32,322 bases of DNA from CAZMCT01 sp964564785 (GTDB taxonomy: Bacteria; Planctomycetota; Phycisphaerae; UBA1845; Fen-1342). Shown here piece by piece: positions 6,990 through 14,611 of this stretch. Where the stretch lies: contig CAZMCT010000030.1 of NCBI GenBank assembly GCA_964564785.1, positions 1 to 32,322 on the forward strand, written 5' to 3'. Below the pieces are notes generated by a model. The model did not search any database. It worked only from the letters and a program-made list of their open reading frames with translations, and was not told the origin of the DNA. Made by a program: the position numbers and the translations under genes. The stretch's first letter is position 1. Each line of letters starts with the position of its first letter.

Positions 6990-7832
6990 CTACTGCCGCG
7001 AATCATCCCGCCCCCAGCTGTTGGTCTTTTTCCGGAACTGTCGCCGGGCGAAGTAGCGCGTCGCCAGCTCAACCGCTATGTAGATGGTGATATGCGGCCA
7101 CACGTCCGGACGCCGCAGGAGCCAACGGGCGAGCGGTTCGCCGGCCGCATGGTCCGTAAACGTCATGGCCGGGTAGCGGCTGGCCAGCTCGAGTCGGCCG
7201 CGGCGGACGCGCGTTTTGGCCCGCAGCAGGCCGGCAATCGTGCGCGGCGGCGTGGTCCGGCTGCGGGCCGCGGGGATGCAGCCGCGCTCGCCGGCGGCGA
7301 ACAGGAAACGGATGTAGCCGTCGTCGTTGGTGACTTCCGGGAAGCGACCGAAGCGGGCCCTCCCGGTGCGCGAGAGGGCGTAAACGCCGGTCCCGACCTG
7401 CCCGCCGGCCTGGTTGTACGGCAGGTTGAGCCAGACGCGGTAGTAGGCGCGGACGGCCCAGCTCGCGCGGGACAGGTCGACGTCGACGCCCGGGGTCACG
7501 CAGTGAAACGGCCCGGCCGCGAGGGCCGCGGCCATGGCGCGCAGCGAAGCGAGATCGACGACGACATCGGCGTCCACGTAGAACCGCGGGAAGCCGGTCG
7601 CGATCTCCTCGGCGGCGTTCAGCGCAGCCACCTTCGACGCCTGCTCAATCTCGATCACGCGCACCGGCGGGCCGAAGGTGCGGGCAATCTCGGCCGTGCG
7701 GTCGGTGCAGCCGTTGCAGGCGACGATGACCTCCAATTCGTCGGGCTGCGCGCCGGTAACGATNNNNNNNNNNNNCCCCCCGCGGGCGATCACGGTCTCT
7801 TCGTTATGAGCGGGTACAATGACGGAAAGCAC
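6990..7832 (-). CDS. Family 2 glycosyltransferase (contains an assembly gap)
   Basis: About 280 residues from GTG 7832. LSVIVPAHNEE at the N-terminus, EVIVACNGCTDRTAEIAR, and the metal-binding DAD (residues 87-89, in FYVDADVVVD) mark a GT-A fold GT2 enzyme. It would transfer a sugar from a nucleotide sugar to a lipid-linked acceptor on the cytoplasmic face. Later, EVTNDDGYIRFLF resembles the ED/D-Y acceptor-site region. A short hydrophobic segment (HITIYIAVELATRYF) lies near the C-terminus. Twelve N at 7764-7775 interrupt the coding region around residues 20-23. The frame continues across them, but the true length is unknown. No Shine-Dalgarno precedes the GTG, and the upstream spacer holds heptamer repeats. 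It is the last intact gene of the minus-strand polysaccharide cluster. Confidence 0.85.
   Translation of the reverse strand: MLSVIVPAHNEETVIARGGXXXXIVTGAQPDELEVIVACNGCTDRTAEIARTFGPPVRVIEIEQASKVAALNAAEEIATGFPRFYVDADVVVDLASLRAMAAALAAGPFHCVTPGVDVDLSRASWAVRAYYRVWLNLPYNQAGGQVGTGVYALSRTGRARFGRFPEVTNDDGYIRFLFAAGERGCIPAARSRTTPPRTIAGLLRAKTRVRRGRLELASRYPAMTFTDHAAGEPLARWLLRRPDVWPHITIYIAVELATRYFARRQFRKKTNSWGRDDSRQ
7764..7775. other. Assembly gap (12 N)
   Basis: Twelve undetermined bases inside the glycosyltransferase gene. The size may be arbitrary, and the protein is uncertain at residues 20-23. Confidence 0.98.
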
Positions 7833-7988
7833 GGAGGCGCAAGACCAACGAAATCAGAGCACCGAATAGCGAGTGCCGCGAGGGTCCAGACGCGCCCGGA
7901 AGGCGCGATGCGAAAACCGGATAGAGAACAGCGAATAGATCATCGCGTTGGCTCCCTCATCGTGCCTGTTCCCCAGCGAGAATCCGGT
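7833..7988. repeat. Intergenic spacer with degenerate heptamer repeats
   Basis: The 156-bp spacer between pssE and the GT2 gene contains copies of the unit GAATAGC and variants: GAATAGC at 7864, GAGTGCC at 7871, then GGATAGA, GAACAGC and GAATAGA at 7919-7939. The same unit recurs at 8580-8647 and 16757-16791. I see no gene here. Confidence 0.6.
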
Positions 7989-8570
7989 TCATGGTGCCGC
8001 TTGTACGGGCGGGGGCGGGACCACGCCGGCGGTGACAAAGCTGCGCAGCGTGGCAAGCAGGTGCGGGCAGGCGGTGCCGGGGCGCGGCGTCGTACAGGCC
8101 GCCCCGCCGTGCGGGCAGCCGGCCAGCAGCCGGGCGCAGACGCAGTGGCCATTCAGGCTCGGCCGGGGCCACCGGCCGACCTGATCGAGGCGGTCGGGCA
8201 ACTCGGTCTCGTCGAAGGCCACCTCCACCAGGCCCAGCTCACGAAAACGCCGCGCCGTGGCAAGCTGATGGTCGTTGCGCGTCTCGGCCAAGTCGCCCCG
8301 ACGCGGCATCACGAGGATCGGCTTGCCCAACTCCAACGCATTGATGATCGTGCCCATGCCGGCGTGCGCCACGATCGCGGTCGCGGCATTGAAGGCGTTG
8401 CGAAAGGCGCGCGGTTCAAGGAACTCCACGTGCCGCAGATGCGCCGGGCGATACCCCCCGCGGCCGATCTGGGCGAAGATGCTGCCGTTGCCGGCGCGCG
8501 CGGCCCAGGCATCGACCGCGCGAACGAGCCGGTCAAAAGGCATCTGGGCGCCGACGGTGAGGAATATCAT
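7989..8570 (-). CDS. pssE: PssE/Alg13-like glycosyltransferase subunit with a Cys/His-rich tail
   Basis: 193 residues from ATG 8570. MIFLTVGAQMPFDRL at the start, IVAHAGMGTI (66-75) and LVMPRRGDLAETRNDHQ are the GT28 C-terminal signature of PssE/EpsF/Alg13 proteins. These supply the nucleotide-sugar-binding half of a two-part glycosyltransferase. The membrane-bound partner PssD is the gene just upstream (8650-9111), so together they likely add one sugar, often glucuronic acid in rhizobial PssDE. Homologues are usually ~160 residues. Here an extra tail from ~140 has several Cys and His (HCVCARLLAGCPHGG then ACTTPRPGTACPH) and might bind metal, or might be sequence acquired by read-through. No Shine-Dalgarno is visible upstream of the ATG; heptamer repeats fill the region where it should be. 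Confidence 0.85.
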   Translation of the reverse strand: MIFLTVGAQMPFDRLVRAVDAWAARAGNGSIFAQIGRGGYRPAHLRHVEFLEPRAFRNAFNAATAIVAHAGMGTIINALELGKPILVMPRRGDLAETRNDHQLATARRFRELGLVEVAFDETELPDRLDQVGRWPRPSLNGHCVCARLLAGCPHGGAACTTPRPGTACPHLLATLRSFVTAGVVPPPPVQAAP

Positions 8571-8579
8571 ACGAGTGAC

Positions 8580-8647
8580 GAATAGCGAATAGCGAGTAGC
8601 AAGTTGAATAGCGAATAGAGAATAAACAACAGCGAGTGGCGAATCGC
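8580..8647. repeat. Tandem heptamer repeat (GAATAGC)n between pssD and pssE
   Basis: About nine or ten 7-bp units follow one another: GAATAGC, GAATAGC, GAGTAGC, a partial unit AAGTT, GAATAGC, GAATAGA, GAATAAA, CAACAGC, GAGTGGC, GAATCGC. They fill nearly the whole 79-bp spacer between pssD and pssE and leave no ribosome binding site for pssE. Confidence 0.85.
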
Positions 8648-8649
8648 GG

Positions 8650-9111
8650 TCAGAGCGTGCCGCCGAAGAAACGGGGGCCGTCCGGGCGCGCCAAGTGCGG
8701 CCACTGCGTCAGCCACAGGTCGGCGAAGCGCCCGACCAGCCGGCCGGTCATCGAGAGCTGCTCCACGTTGGCGACGCTGTCGAGCCAAATCGTCCGCGCG
8801 CCCAGCAACTTTCCCAGGCGAATGGCAAAGTAGCCCGGCGCGGCACCCGTCGAGACCACGGCATGCGGTCGGACGCGAATGAGAATCCAGGCGATCTGGA
8901 GAGCCATCCACAGCAGCTTGAGCCTGTTCCAGCGGGTGGCGTCGACGATGGCGCGGAACGGTTCGCCCGGGACGTCGGCCGCGTAGGCCCGGTCGACGGT
9001 AACATACGTCACCTGGCAGTCCGCCAGGGCGGGCCGCAGGCGGAGGAGCTCCACCCAGTGGCCGCCGCCGGAGGAGACGGCGAGGACACGCCGCGGCGGC
9101 CGAGCGTTCAC
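8650..9111 (-). CDS. pssD: PssD/Alg14-like membrane subunit of a two-part glycosyltransferase
   Basis: 153 residues from GTG 9111, whose GTGA overlaps the stop of the deacetylase gene, with GGGGG as the ribosome site. VLAVSSGGGHWVELLRL near the N-terminus is the Gly-rich loop of Alg14/PssD/CpsF proteins. A hydrophobic segment (LLWMALQIAWILI) around residues 60-72 anchors it in the membrane. AVVSTGAAPGYFAIRLGK and the end LARPDGPRFFGGTL are also typical. Alg14 homologues recruit the catalytic Alg13/PssE subunit to the lipid-linked acceptor. The reading frame is open far upstream, but the conserved start and the overlap fix the GTG. Confidence 0.88.
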   Translation of the reverse strand: MNARPPRRVLAVSSGGGHWVELLRLRPALADCQVTYVTVDRAYAADVPGEPFRAIVDATRWNRLKLLWMALQIAWILIRVRPHAVVSTGAAPGYFAIRLGKLLGARTIWLDSVANVEQLSMTGRLVGRFADLWLTQWPHLARPDGPRFFGGTL

Positions 9112-9836
9112 GACGTGCCCCCTGGCACGCCGCTCCGCAGCAAACGGCCGAGAGTGCAGGGGGGCAGGGCTTCGACGCGGGCCAGCTCGAGCAACTGCGC
9201 AGTCGTATCCAACACATGGGCATGGCGCGCGGCGCGGCTCGCCGGGTCGCGGTCGAAGTCGTGCATCAGGACCACGCCGCCGCCGTCGCGGCGGACGCGC
9301 TCGACGACGGACTGCGCCGTCGGCAGGACTGCATGCGTATCGCCGGAATCGACCGTCCACCAGGCCACGGCGGCCCGGCGGCGCCGGACTGCATACCACG
9401 TCGCCAACGTGACCTTGCCGTTCGGGGGGCGATAGAGGCCGGATGTGGGGACCCACCGGGCGAGCGTCCGGTATCCGGCGTCGACGTCACGCACATTCCG
9501 CCAGGGAACAGTCCGCCAGGCGTGGCGGTTGTTCTGCGAATGACAGCCGATCTCGTGCCCTGCGGCGGCGACCTCATCGACCGGCTCCGGGTGGTCGGCG
9601 ACGCGCCGCCCGAGCAGAAAAAACGTCGCCCGGACGCCGAACTCGGCCAGCAGCGTCAGCACGCGCGGCTTCAGCTCGGGGCCGGGCCCGTCGTCATACG
9701 TGAGCACCAGCGTTCGCCGGCAAGCGCAGACGGCGCGCAACCTGCGGGTCTGCGCCAGTCGCAGGAAGTGCGGCGCGAAATAGGCGCCGGCGGCCAGGGC
9801 CGCGGCACCGATGCCGGTGGTCAACGGGAAGAGCAT
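9108..9836 (-). CDS. NodB-type polysaccharide deacetylase
   Basis: 242 residues from ATG 9836. The N-terminus (residues 1-25) is hydrophobic and may anchor the protein in the membrane. The NodB core has TYDDGPG (46-52; catalytic base and metal Asp), VRATFFLLG (68-76), GHEIGCHSQNN (93-103), RPPNGK (136-141), WWTVDSGD (159-166) and VLMHDFD (189-195; catalytic His192). The metal motif is normally HxxxH, as in HSQNH. Here residue 103 is Asn, so one metal ligand may be missing unless His105 replaces it. It would remove N- or O-acetyl groups from the polysaccharide at the envelope. It is coupled to pssD by a GTGA overlap. A decayed paralogous fragment lies at 6729-6989. Confidence 0.88.
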   Translation of the reverse strand: MLFPLTTGIGAAALAAGAYFAPHFLRLAQTRRLRAVCACRRTLVLTYDDGPGPELKPRVLTLLAEFGVRATFFLLGRRVADHPEPVDEVAAAGHEIGCHSQNNRHAWRTVPWRNVRDVDAGYRTLARWVPTSGLYRPPNGKVTLATWYAVRRRRAAVAWWTVDSGDTHAVLPTAQSVVERVRRDGGGVVLMHDFDRDPASRAARHAHVLDTTAQLLELARVEALPPCTLGRLLRSGVPGGTS

Positions 9837-10088
9837 AAGAACGGTCTGTAAGAGGGGGTGCTGGGCGGCTCAGCCGGCCGAGTCCCCGGTAGCCCGCCGC
9901 GAAAACTGCCTGGCGTTCGCTTCCTGACAGGTCGGCGGCAGGGGCGGTCGGGTGACGTGCGATGGCCCGGCGCGGGGCTCAGAGGTATTCGTCGTCCTCG
10001 ATCCGAGGGCTACTGCGGGCTTCGCCTGATTCGGCCCCGGCGATTGACGCCCGCGCCTGTGAGGCGTTGCCCGGCGGGCAGAGCCGGC

Positions 10089-11132
10089 TCACGCCGACTT
10101 CGATGTCAGTGCCGAGGCGCCCGATTCAGCGCTGGCACCGGTATCAATGTCCTCTAAAGGCAGATGCCACGCTGCCCGTTGCATCCACACGGTGCGCCAG
10201 GATTCGTAGTTTGGCCGCAGTCGCGGCCGCAGGAGGCTGGCGGCACAGAACGCCAGTGTGCGGCTGCCAGCCCACAGGTCGAGCAGCAGGACGCCCAACC
10301 GGGCGGCGGGCCGTGACCAATGGCGGTGGAAGAGTTGCGCCTTGGCCCGCATCAGGCGCACTTGTTTGTGCGCCCGCACGGGCTCGGACGCGCCGCCGTA
10401 ATGTATGATCGTCGCATCCGGACAAATCAGGCACTTTACACCAAGTCCGCGGGCCCGCAGGCAAAGGTCGGCCTCCTCGCCGTACATGAAGAACACCGGA
10501 TCGAAGCCGCCGAGCTGCTCCCACAGCGACCGGCGCAGCAGCAAGAAACAGCCGGTGACGATGTCCACTTGCCGGGCCGTGTCGCGCTGCCAATGCGGCA
10601 TGGCTTCCGGGTTGAGCAGGCGGCGGCCGCGAAACAGGCTCGTCAGCCCGGTCGCCAGGCACGAGGCGCTCCAGAGCGTCGGGCGGGCCCAGGCGGACGT
10701 GGGATTCAGTCGGCCGTCGGCGAAGACGGTGCGGCCGCCGAAGATACCGCACGCGGGATCCTCCGCGGCCCTGACGCGTGCGAACCCGACCAGCCGGTCG
10801 ATCGCCCGGTCTAGCACGACCGTGTCCGGGTTTAGCAGCAGCAACCAATCCCCACTTGCATGTTGCGCCGCCTGGTTGTTGGCGGCAGCGAAGCCGCGGT
10901 TGTCGGCGTTGGCGATCAGGTGGACCTGTGGGAACTCGGCGGCGATCGCAGCGGCCGAGCCATCGGTTGAGGCATTATCGACGACAAACACCTCAAACGT
11001 GACGTCCCGCGTCTGCTCATACACCGAGCGCAGACAGTCGAGTGTCAGCTCGCGGGTGTTGTAGCTGACGATGATAATACTCACATCCACAGCGGCAGCG
11101 GATACGATGCTCCGGCGGTCAGTAAGGCTCAT
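10089..11132 (-). CDS. Family 2 glycosyltransferase, WbbL/rhamnosyltransferase-like
   Basis: 347 residues from ATG 11132, overlapping the upstream stop as ATGA; the frame is open for much longer upstream but not coding. VSIIIVSYNTRELTLDCL, VVDNASTDGS, NRGFAAANN and LLLLNPDTVV are the GT-A donor-site motifs of WbbL-type enzymes. DIVTGCFLLLRRSLWEQLGG and FFMYGEEADLCLRARG are the acceptor-site and ED motifs. Many members transfer rhamnose from dTDP-rhamnose, which fits the rfb genes of this cluster, but the donor is inference. It is a cytoplasmic-face enzyme. The 252 bp after its stop (9837-10088) hold no gene I can support. Confidence 0.9.
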   Translation of the reverse strand: MSLTDRRSIVSAAAVDVSIIIVSYNTRELTLDCLRSVYEQTRDVTFEVFVVDNASTDGSAAAIAAEFPQVHLIANADNRGFAAANNQAAQHASGDWLLLLNPDTVVLDRAIDRLVGFARVRAAEDPACGIFGGRTVFADGRLNPTSAWARPTLWSASCLATGLTSLFRGRRLLNPEAMPHWQRDTARQVDIVTGCFLLLRRSLWEQLGGFDPVFFMYGEEADLCLRARGLGVKCLICPDATIIHYGGASEPVRAHKQVRLMRAKAQLFHRHWSRPAARLGVLLLDLWAGSRTLAFCAASLLRPRLRPNYESWRTVWMQRAAWHLPLEDIDTGASAESGASALTSKSA

Positions 11133-12553
11133 GGCGTCGTCTCGTGCCGAAGGGTCGGCTGCGAGAGCATGGCAGGCGGCAGGCCAAGTGCGGGACGGGC
11201 AGTTACGCGGCAGCTCGCGCGCGGCGCAACCGCGCCGCGGGCAGCGGCCGGTGCCAGGCTGCCAAGTACCGCCGGGATCATGTACAGCAGCAGCGTCGTC
11301 TGGCCGAAATACGTCACGCCGATGAAGTTCGAGATATGCACGAACACCGAGATGCCCAGCGCCCAGGCGAGGGCGACCTTGGCCGGGTCGTTGGAGAACC
11401 CCTTCCACAGCCGTCCGGCCGCCTGGAAACAGAGGGCGAGCAAAGCGACGAAGAGCACCAGATTCAGCAAGCCGCCCACGACCGCCTGCATGACGAACTG
11501 GTTGGTGACGTCGTAGAGGCTCCCTCCCCAGTGGGCGGTTGAGTTCGTGCCCAGCAGCGCCCATTCTGGAAATCGACGGATCGTCTGGTCAATCAAGTGG
11601 AAGCGATGCCAGCCGGTGGAGCCGCCCACGGCGCTGACCCGACTGACCAGGTGCCAGACCGGCGCCTTCATGATGAGGTGCAGGCTGACCAGCGTCGCCA
11701 AGAGGCCCCAGCGCACGAGGCGCATGTGACGGCGCAGGAAGAACGCCAGACCGCCGATCAGGGCGGCGGCGGCCCCGCCGACGGGCGTGCTGGAGGCGCA
11801 GCAGACGATGATGACCAGACAGCTCGCGACGCCGAGCACCGCTTCGACGCATCCGCGGGCACTGTGCCACCAGCGGGCGGCGATCAGCGGCAAGAGCACG
11901 GCCCAGAAGCAACCCGCGAGAATCGCGTGACTGTACGGCCCCTGGCACCGGAGGCGTTCTTCGCGAACGACGGTGATCTCGGGCACGCCGCCGAACACCG
12001 AGAAGATGTTGTATTGCGTGCGATTCTCCGTCAGAAACGCCCAGGCCAGTGGAATGCTGAGCACGGCCGCGGCTGACGCCAGCGCGTGTACATCCTCCCA
12101 ACCGCGGACCAGGAAACGAAACAGGAAATACGTGCCGAGGGCGTCGTAAAGGTAGCCGCAGCGTGTTTCCAGACCGTCGCTGCCGGCCCGCAGCAAGGGC
12201 ACCAGAAAGCTGACCACGCACCAAGCGACGAAGACGCGGTCGATGGCGTGCCAGGCGAACGGCCGGTTCTCGCCCCGCAGCACGACGCGCAGCAGGCCGC
12301 ACGCCGACAGCACGCGCAAATACGTGAAGTCGAGGTTCAGAATGACGATGCGCTGGGCGCTGGGAATCAGCGCTGCCATGGCGAGTACTGGAATCGCGGC
12401 ATACCGTCGCGGCAGCACCAGAAGCAGCAGGCAACAGATGCTCAGGGCGGTCACGCCGACGGGGTGCAATACATCCTGGTTGGCGTACGCCACCTCGCCG
12501 AACCCTTCCTTGATGTACGGCTCATCCACGGAGGCACTCAGCGAGGTTCGCAT
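11129..12553 (-). CDS. Wzy/O-antigen ligase-like polymerase, polytopic membrane protein
   Basis: 474 residues from ATG 12553, overlapping the upstream gene's end by 32 bp. Many hydrophobic segments (about ten) are visible from VGVTALSICCLLLLVL onward, including AWCVVSFLVPLL, LAGCFWAVLLPLIAA and VVGGLLNLVLFVALLAL. The large periplasmic loop late in the protein (HRFHLIDQTIRRFPEWALLG then TNSTAHWGG) and its place in a polysaccharide cluster match O-antigen ligase/Wzy polymerases, which join lipid-linked repeat units in the periplasm. Wzy and ligase cannot be told apart by sequence inspection. As the cluster also has Wzx and a BY-kinase, polymerase is more likely. The C-terminal ~35 residues are Pro/Ala-rich. 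Confidence 0.85.
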   Translation of the reverse strand: MRTSLSASVDEPYIKEGFGEVAYANQDVLHPVGVTALSICCLLLLVLPRRYAAIPVLAMAALIPSAQRIVILNLDFTYLRVLSACGLLRVVLRGENRPFAWHAIDRVFVAWCVVSFLVPLLRAGSDGLETRCGYLYDALGTYFLFRFLVRGWEDVHALASAAAVLSIPLAWAFLTENRTQYNIFSVFGGVPEITVVREERLRCQGPYSHAILAGCFWAVLLPLIAARWWHSARGCVEAVLGVASCLVIIVCCASSTPVGGAAAALIGGLAFFLRRHMRLVRWGLLATLVSLHLIMKAPVWHLVSRVSAVGGSTGWHRFHLIDQTIRRFPEWALLGTNSTAHWGGSLYDVTNQFVMQAVVGGLLNLVLFVALLALCFQAAGRLWKGFSNDPAKVALAWALGISVFVHISNFIGVTYFGQTTLLLYMIPAVLGSLAPAAARGAVAPRASCRVTARPALGLPPAMLSQPTLRHETTP

Positions 12554-13877
12554 GAACGCGGGCAGGTTGCGGCGACGGCCTCTCGATCAGGGATGCGGGC
12601 GGCTCATATGCCGTTACGATCTGAGGACGATGCAGGCCCCGGCGAAAGATCCGCCGGATCGTGCCCAGGATTGACCGCAGCTTTCCGCTGAGGGTGAGTT
12701 CGGTCAACCAGAAACGAAACGTCGGAAAGCCGACCTGTCGCGGCACCGGCAGCCCCAGCAGGCGCAACGCCAACCGGCGTCCCCACAACGCCCCGCGGTC
12801 CTTCTTCTGACCGGGCCGGGCGGCCCACAGCACCTTTGGCGGAGACGCCTCGAGGCAGAGGGCACCGGCGGCCCGCGCCGCCGCCAGCACGTCCCGGCCG
12901 CGCGGCGTGCGAGCGAGCACCAGCGAGCGCCCGGCCTCGCCCGGCTGCGGAACGCGGTGCCACGGGTCGCCGACCGCGATATCAGCGAACTCGCCGGTGT
13001 GGTCGGGGCAAATATGGCAGCGCCATTGCTTGTCGCGGGCCAACAGGCCCCAGGATTCCTCGTAGCTCAGGCTGCGCTCGGCGAACCTGCCATCGGCGTC
13101 AACGAACGTGACCACGCAGCGGCCCGGCCAGCCGTGGCCGCGGTAGCGCAGGCTCACGACGCGGCTCGGGTCGTCCACTCCCATGTGCCGCAGCAGCGCC
13201 AGCGTGGCCCGCGTGGTGGGCGTGCCGGCGCAGAAGAAGGCGATGGTCAAGCCGATGTTGCGATCGAGCTGCGGCCGCAGGCGGCGGGCCATCTGCACGG
13301 CGGCGACATCGCAGGGCTTGCCGATGAAGACGCAGGGGCCCGGGGCATCTTCGATCATTCGCAGACCGTCGCAGGGCGAGGCCGGGGCGTAACGCGAGCC
13401 GGTGCGCTCGAGGAGCTCGGAACGCGTGGCACTCAGCACGGTGTGGTTGAGATACGGCGCGTCCGGCCGGGCGGCGATGTGCAGGACGCCATGAAAGCCG
13501 AGCTGCTCGATGCAGAAGAGCGCCAAAGCACTGGCCGCCCCGCCGCTGGAGCCGGCGAAGCGGACCTCGGGGTCGGCGGCGTGGCCCTCCCAGACCTCAT
13601 ACACCGGCCCCCAAGCGTCCATCAGCTCGCGGACCAACTCGGGGTCGTTGCGATTGAAAGTGTGCTCCAGGTGAATGCCGGGGCAGACGGCCAGCGCGGC
13701 GGGGTCGTGCGAGTCGTCGGTTTGCCCGCCGGGCCCGCTATTGACGAGCGGCCGCCGGCCGGAGCGGGCGTCGTCGACCATATGGATGCGCTCCGGGTCG
13801 ACATGCGCGCACGCGCCGCAGCCGCAGCAGAGCTGGCGCTCAACGACGTCGCGAATGAAACTCACAGGCAGACGCAT
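12522..13877 (-). CDS. Coenzyme F420 hydrogenase/dehydrogenase beta-subunit (FrhB/FdhB)-like iron-sulfur protein
   Basis: 451 residues from ATG 13877, overlapping the acetyltransferase gene by 16 bp. The N-terminus has C17-x2-C20-x2-C23 (in LCCGCGACAHVDP) and later CPGIH, the ligands of a 4Fe-4S cluster in the FrhB N-terminal domain. GKPCDVAAVQMARRLRP, FFCAGTPTTRATLALLRHMG and CHICPDHTGEFADIAVGDPW are classic FrhB C-terminal motifs. The family reduces or oxidises substrates with F420 or flavin. Members occur in polysaccharide clusters next to pyruvyl transferases, as here, where their exact reaction is not settled. It might modify a sugar or pyruvyl substituent; that is inference. The last ~70 residues are basic and outside the usual domain. 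Confidence 0.88.
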   Translation of the reverse strand: MRLPVSFIRDVVERQLCCGCGACAHVDPERIHMVDDARSGRRPLVNSGPGGQTDDSHDPAALAVCPGIHLEHTFNRNDPELVRELMDAWGPVYEVWEGHAADPEVRFAGSSGGAASALALFCIEQLGFHGVLHIAARPDAPYLNHTVLSATRSELLERTGSRYAPASPCDGLRMIEDAPGPCVFIGKPCDVAAVQMARRLRPQLDRNIGLTIAFFCAGTPTTRATLALLRHMGVDDPSRVVSLRYRGHGWPGRCVVTFVDADGRFAERSLSYEESWGLLARDKQWRCHICPDHTGEFADIAVGDPWHRVPQPGEAGRSLVLARTPRGRDVLAAARAAGALCLEASPPKVLWAARPGQKKDRGALWGRRLALRLLGLPVPRQVGFPTFRFWLTELTLSGKLRSILGTIRRIFRRGLHRPQIVTAYEPPASLIERPSPQPARVHANLAECLRG

Positions 13878-14611
13878 GGGGTCTCGACCCGCCCTGGCGT
13901 TGCGACCGCGCTACGCAGAAGGGGGTGTTGGGTGGGAATCGAACCCAATGGGCGGCTCATTGCGGCGAGATGCCGGACGCACTCCGTAACGGGCAGCTCC
14001 CACCAGCGACTCGCGCGTATCAAATCGCACGTGGACTCGTCGAAGCGGTGGCGAAGCAACCGGGCCGGATTGCCCGCGACGATCGCGAAATCGGGGACGT
14101 CCCTGGTGACGACTGCGCTAGCGCCGAGCACGGCACCCAGGCCGACGCGGCGACACCCGGGCGTGATGATCACGCGCTCGCCGACCCAGGCGTCGGCTTC
14201 AATTCGTAGGGAGCCGTGGGCGATGTTGTCCGCGGCCACGAAGCCCAGGTGATGATTGTAGAAGAACGGGTGCAATGACAGACGTTCGAGCGGATGATTG
14301 CGCGTGAACACACGCACGCCCGCGGCAAACGAAACATAACGGCCAATGGTCACGCCGGGAGGACACACTCCGGGGACCAGTCCCGAACCGTAGCTGTACG
14401 CACCGGCGAGGACGCCGTGATGGCGGGCGAGAATCCGCCGCAAGGTGGCGGAGTAGAACTGACCGCCCTCAAGCCGCAGGGCGAGCCGCAGAATAAGCCC
14501 GCGAAGACGCCGAACACGGTAAGAGCGGACGAGCATGGCACTCCAGGCGCAGGTCCGGAGATCGCGAAGATCGAGTGGCGGCAAGGAGTGCGGTGCGGGG
14601 CACATGGTCAA
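13862..14611 (-). CDS. Hexapeptide-repeat (left-handed beta-helix) O-acetyltransferase
   Basis: 249 residues from ATG 14611, overlapping the flippase stop as ATGA. After ~75 N-terminal residues a beta-helix begins. GVTIGRYVSFAAGVRVFTRN, then LRIEADAWVGERVIITPG and VGLGAVLGASAVVTRDVPDF with IVAGNPARLLRHRF, are the hallmark of CatB/WcaF/NodL-type acetyltransferases. The N-H-P after the first turns and the VAGNPA motif are conserved. It would O-acetylate a sugar of the repeat unit with acetyl-CoA in the cytoplasm. The C-terminal ~30 residues vary and overlap the start of the FrhB-like gene by 16 bp. Confidence 0.9.
   Translation of the reverse strand: MTMCPAPHSLPPLDLRDLRTCAWSAMLVRSYRVRRLRGLILRLALRLEGGQFYSATLRRILARHHGVLAGAYSYGSGLVPGVCPPGVTIGRYVSFAAGVRVFTRNHPLERLSLHPFFYNHHLGFVAADNIAHGSLRIEADAWVGERVIITPGCRRVGLGAVLGASAVVTRDVPDFAIVAGNPARLLRHRFDESTCDLIRASRWWELPVTECVRHLAAMSRPLGSIPTQHPLLRSAVATPGRVETPCVCL

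Noticed and set aside
7092..8585. 497-residue plus-strand open frame
   Set aside because: It lies opposite the GT2 and pssE genes, spans the N gap and has no family motif; it is open only because of the high GC content.
8580..8647. Possible CRISPR array
   Set aside because: The units are 7 bp, contiguous and without spacers; no cas gene is present.
9837..10088. Possible extension of the upstream GT2 by frameshift (ending in RIEDDEYL then stop)
   Set aside because: The GT2 already ends after its full domain, and the extended frame shows no conserved sequence; chance is more likely.
12957..14252. 431-residue plus-strand open frame
   Set aside because: Antisense to the FrhB-like and acetyltransferase genes; no conserved motif or start signal.
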